Shown here one piece after another: positions 5,627 through 6,543 of a DNA stretch of 6,543 nucleotides. Made by a program: the position numbers and the translations under genes. The notes beneath the pieces are model-generated. The model was not told the DNA's origin. It saw only the letters and a list, made by a program, of their open reading frames with translations, and searched no databases. The number at the start of each line of letters is the position of its first letter. Position 1 is the stretch's first letter. The stretch comes from Accumulibacter sp. (lineage in GTDB: Bacteria; Pseudomonadota; Gammaproteobacteria; Burkholderiales; Rhodocyclaceae): contig JAIRZC010000231.1 in assembly GCA_031267455.1 (NCBI GenBank), positions 1 to 6,543 of the forward strand, written 5' to 3'.

Positions 5627-6543
5627 TCATATTTCGATATGTTCGATGATCAGTTGCGGCGTTCGGATGCCGTTGTATTCATTGGCCGCAAGCCGGTAGG
5701 CGGCGCGAATCGATTTTCCCGGCGTTTTCCCCGATACGGCGTCGAAGTTGAAATGAATTGCATCGATGCGCGCGCCGTTTTTTTTGAGGCGCAGCTTCAA
5801 GTGTTTTTCCTTGAGAAGGCGTTGGCTTTCGACATCGAATTCGTCTTCGAAAAGCGGTGGAGGGAACCCCTGGCCCCAGATTTCGTTTTCGAGCAGATCA
5901 GCGATGTTCAGCGAAAAATAGCCGCTTTCGAGCGGCCCATCCGTTTCGACGACACGGGTCAGGTCGGCGGGAGAAAGCAGTTCTCGGGCGATCTGCGCGA
6001 AGATTTCCCGGAACCGCGCCAGATCGCTTTCCCGGAGGCTTGCTCCGGCGGCCGAGGCATGACCGCCGAAATTGACGAGCAAGCCCGGCGCGCGTTTTGA
6101 GACAAGGTCGAGCGCGTCGCGCAGGTGCAATCCGGAGATTGCGCGGCCTGATCCACGGATAAGGCCGTTGGTGTTTTCGATTTCCTCGCGGGCAAAGGCG
6201 AAAACCGGGCGGTGATGCTTTTCCTTGACGCGGGCGGCGAGTAGACCGACGACGCCCTGGTGCCACGCGGGGTCGAAAAGGACAATCGCGGCCTCGCCGT
6301 TTGCGTCGATCGCTTCGAGGCTTCCGATCGCCTGTTTTTGCATGCCGGCTTCGATCGTCCGGCGGTCACGGTTCAGCGCGTCCAGCTGCATGGCGATGTT
6401 CGTCGCGCGTGCTGGATCGCCGGTCAACAGGCATTCGATGCCGAGCGACATGTCCGAGAGGCGTCCGGCCGCGTTCAAGCGCGGGCCGATCCGAAAACCG
6501 AGGTCGAGGCTGTTCGCGTTTTCCGGGAGTATCTCCGAAGCTT
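5627..6543 (-). CDS. recJ: Single-stranded-DNA exonuclease RecJ, C-terminal half
   Basis: The frame enters from the right edge and ends with TGA at 5629-5627, giving 304 visible codons of a protein usually about 560-580 residues long. RecJ is a cytoplasmic 5'-to-3' exonuclease for single-stranded DNA in RecF-pathway recombination, mismatch repair and replication-fork repair. Recognisable blocks, in visible-residue numbering, are GFRIGPRLNAAGRLSD (15-30), DPAWHQGVVGLLAARV (about 90-105), the DHHA1-domain IRGSGRAISGLHLRDALD and the GGHASAAGASL glycine-rich motif (about 162-172). A C-terminal OB-fold region ends in LIIEHIEI. The N-terminal DHH catalytic domain with its metal-binding Asp and His residues lies outside the window. 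A TTG at 6478 begins an apparent shorter frame, but the conserved RIGPRLNAAGRL block continues upstream of it, so it is not the start. It converges on pit with a 261-nt spacer. Confidence 0.96.
   Translation of the reverse strand, partial: ASEILPENANSLDLGFRIGPRLNAAGRLSDMSLGIECLLTGDPARATNIAMQLDALNRDRRTIEAGMQKQAIGSLEAIDANGEAAIVLFDPAWHQGVVGLLAARVKEKHHRPVFAFAREEIENTNGLIRGSGRAISGLHLRDALDLVSKRAPGLLVNFGGHASAAGASLRESDLARFREIFAQIARELLSPADLTRVVETDGPLESGYFSLNIADLLENEIWGQGFPPPLFEDEFDVESQRLLKEKHLKLRLKKNGARIDAIHFNFDAVSGKTPGKSIRAAYRLAANEYNGIRTPQLIIEHIEI

Noticed and set aside
5615..6100. Plus-strand open frame of 161 codons
   Set aside because: It is antisense to recJ, whose conserved motifs on the minus strand explain the coding signal.
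6538..6543. AAGCTT at the right edge suggesting a cloned HindIII fragment
   Set aside because: Another AAGCTT lies inside the window at about 3234-3239 and none is at the left edge, so the terminal site is probably coincidence.

Overview
The window most resembles a proteobacterial chromosome, probably beta- or gammaproteobacterial. The evidence is a C-terminal LplT remnant (a proteobacterial lysophospholipid transporter), a RecJ of the usual bacterial type, a DUF47-Pit pair, sigma70-like promoters, and one site resembling a sigma28 (FliA) flagellar promoter. Base composition is moderately GC-rich in the genes and more AT-rich in some intergenic stretches. I cannot name the species. I see no transposase, integrase, CRISPR array, rRNA or tRNA.

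Layout. Positions 1-1156 (minus strand) hold most of a secreted or envelope protein made almost entirely of 34-35-residue repeats of the WG/KWG type. It starts inside the window, has a signal peptide and a plausible promoter, and runs off the left edge. Positions 1157-1644 hold no convincing gene, but contain that promoter, an AT-rich patch and a strong 9-bp hairpin. Positions 1645-2025 (plus) are the 3' remnant of lplT, without its N-terminal two thirds. Positions 2214-3218 (minus) encode a 334-residue protein with three Asp-rich, EF-hand/dockerin-like calcium-binding loops, preceded by a good ribosome-binding site and a sigma28-like promoter. Positions 3219-3712 are a divergent intergenic region with a foldable element of about 78 nt with complementary ends, several short palindromes and an extended -10 promoter. 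Positions 3713-5365 (plus) are a two-gene phosphate-uptake operon: a DUF47/PhoU-like regulator followed 6 nt later by a PiT-family phosphate transporter. Positions 5366-5626 are a convergent spacer with one hairpin. Positions 5627-6543 (minus) are the C-terminal half of recJ, running off the right edge.

How the genes fit together. Only DUF47 and pit form an evident functional unit: low-affinity, ion-coupled phosphate uptake with a PhoU-like partner. recJ belongs to DNA repair and appears to be an unrelated convergent neighbour. The left half (repeat protein, lplT relic, calcium-loop protein) looks like accessory or rearranged sequence. The truncated lplT suggests a past deletion there, and the repeat gene shows internal duplication. 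Nothing here clearly amounts to a new multi-gene system. The observations most worth following are the possible flagellar-regulon control of the calcium-loop protein, the higher-order duplication in a repeat protein that lacks its signature tryptophan, and the structured intergenic element.
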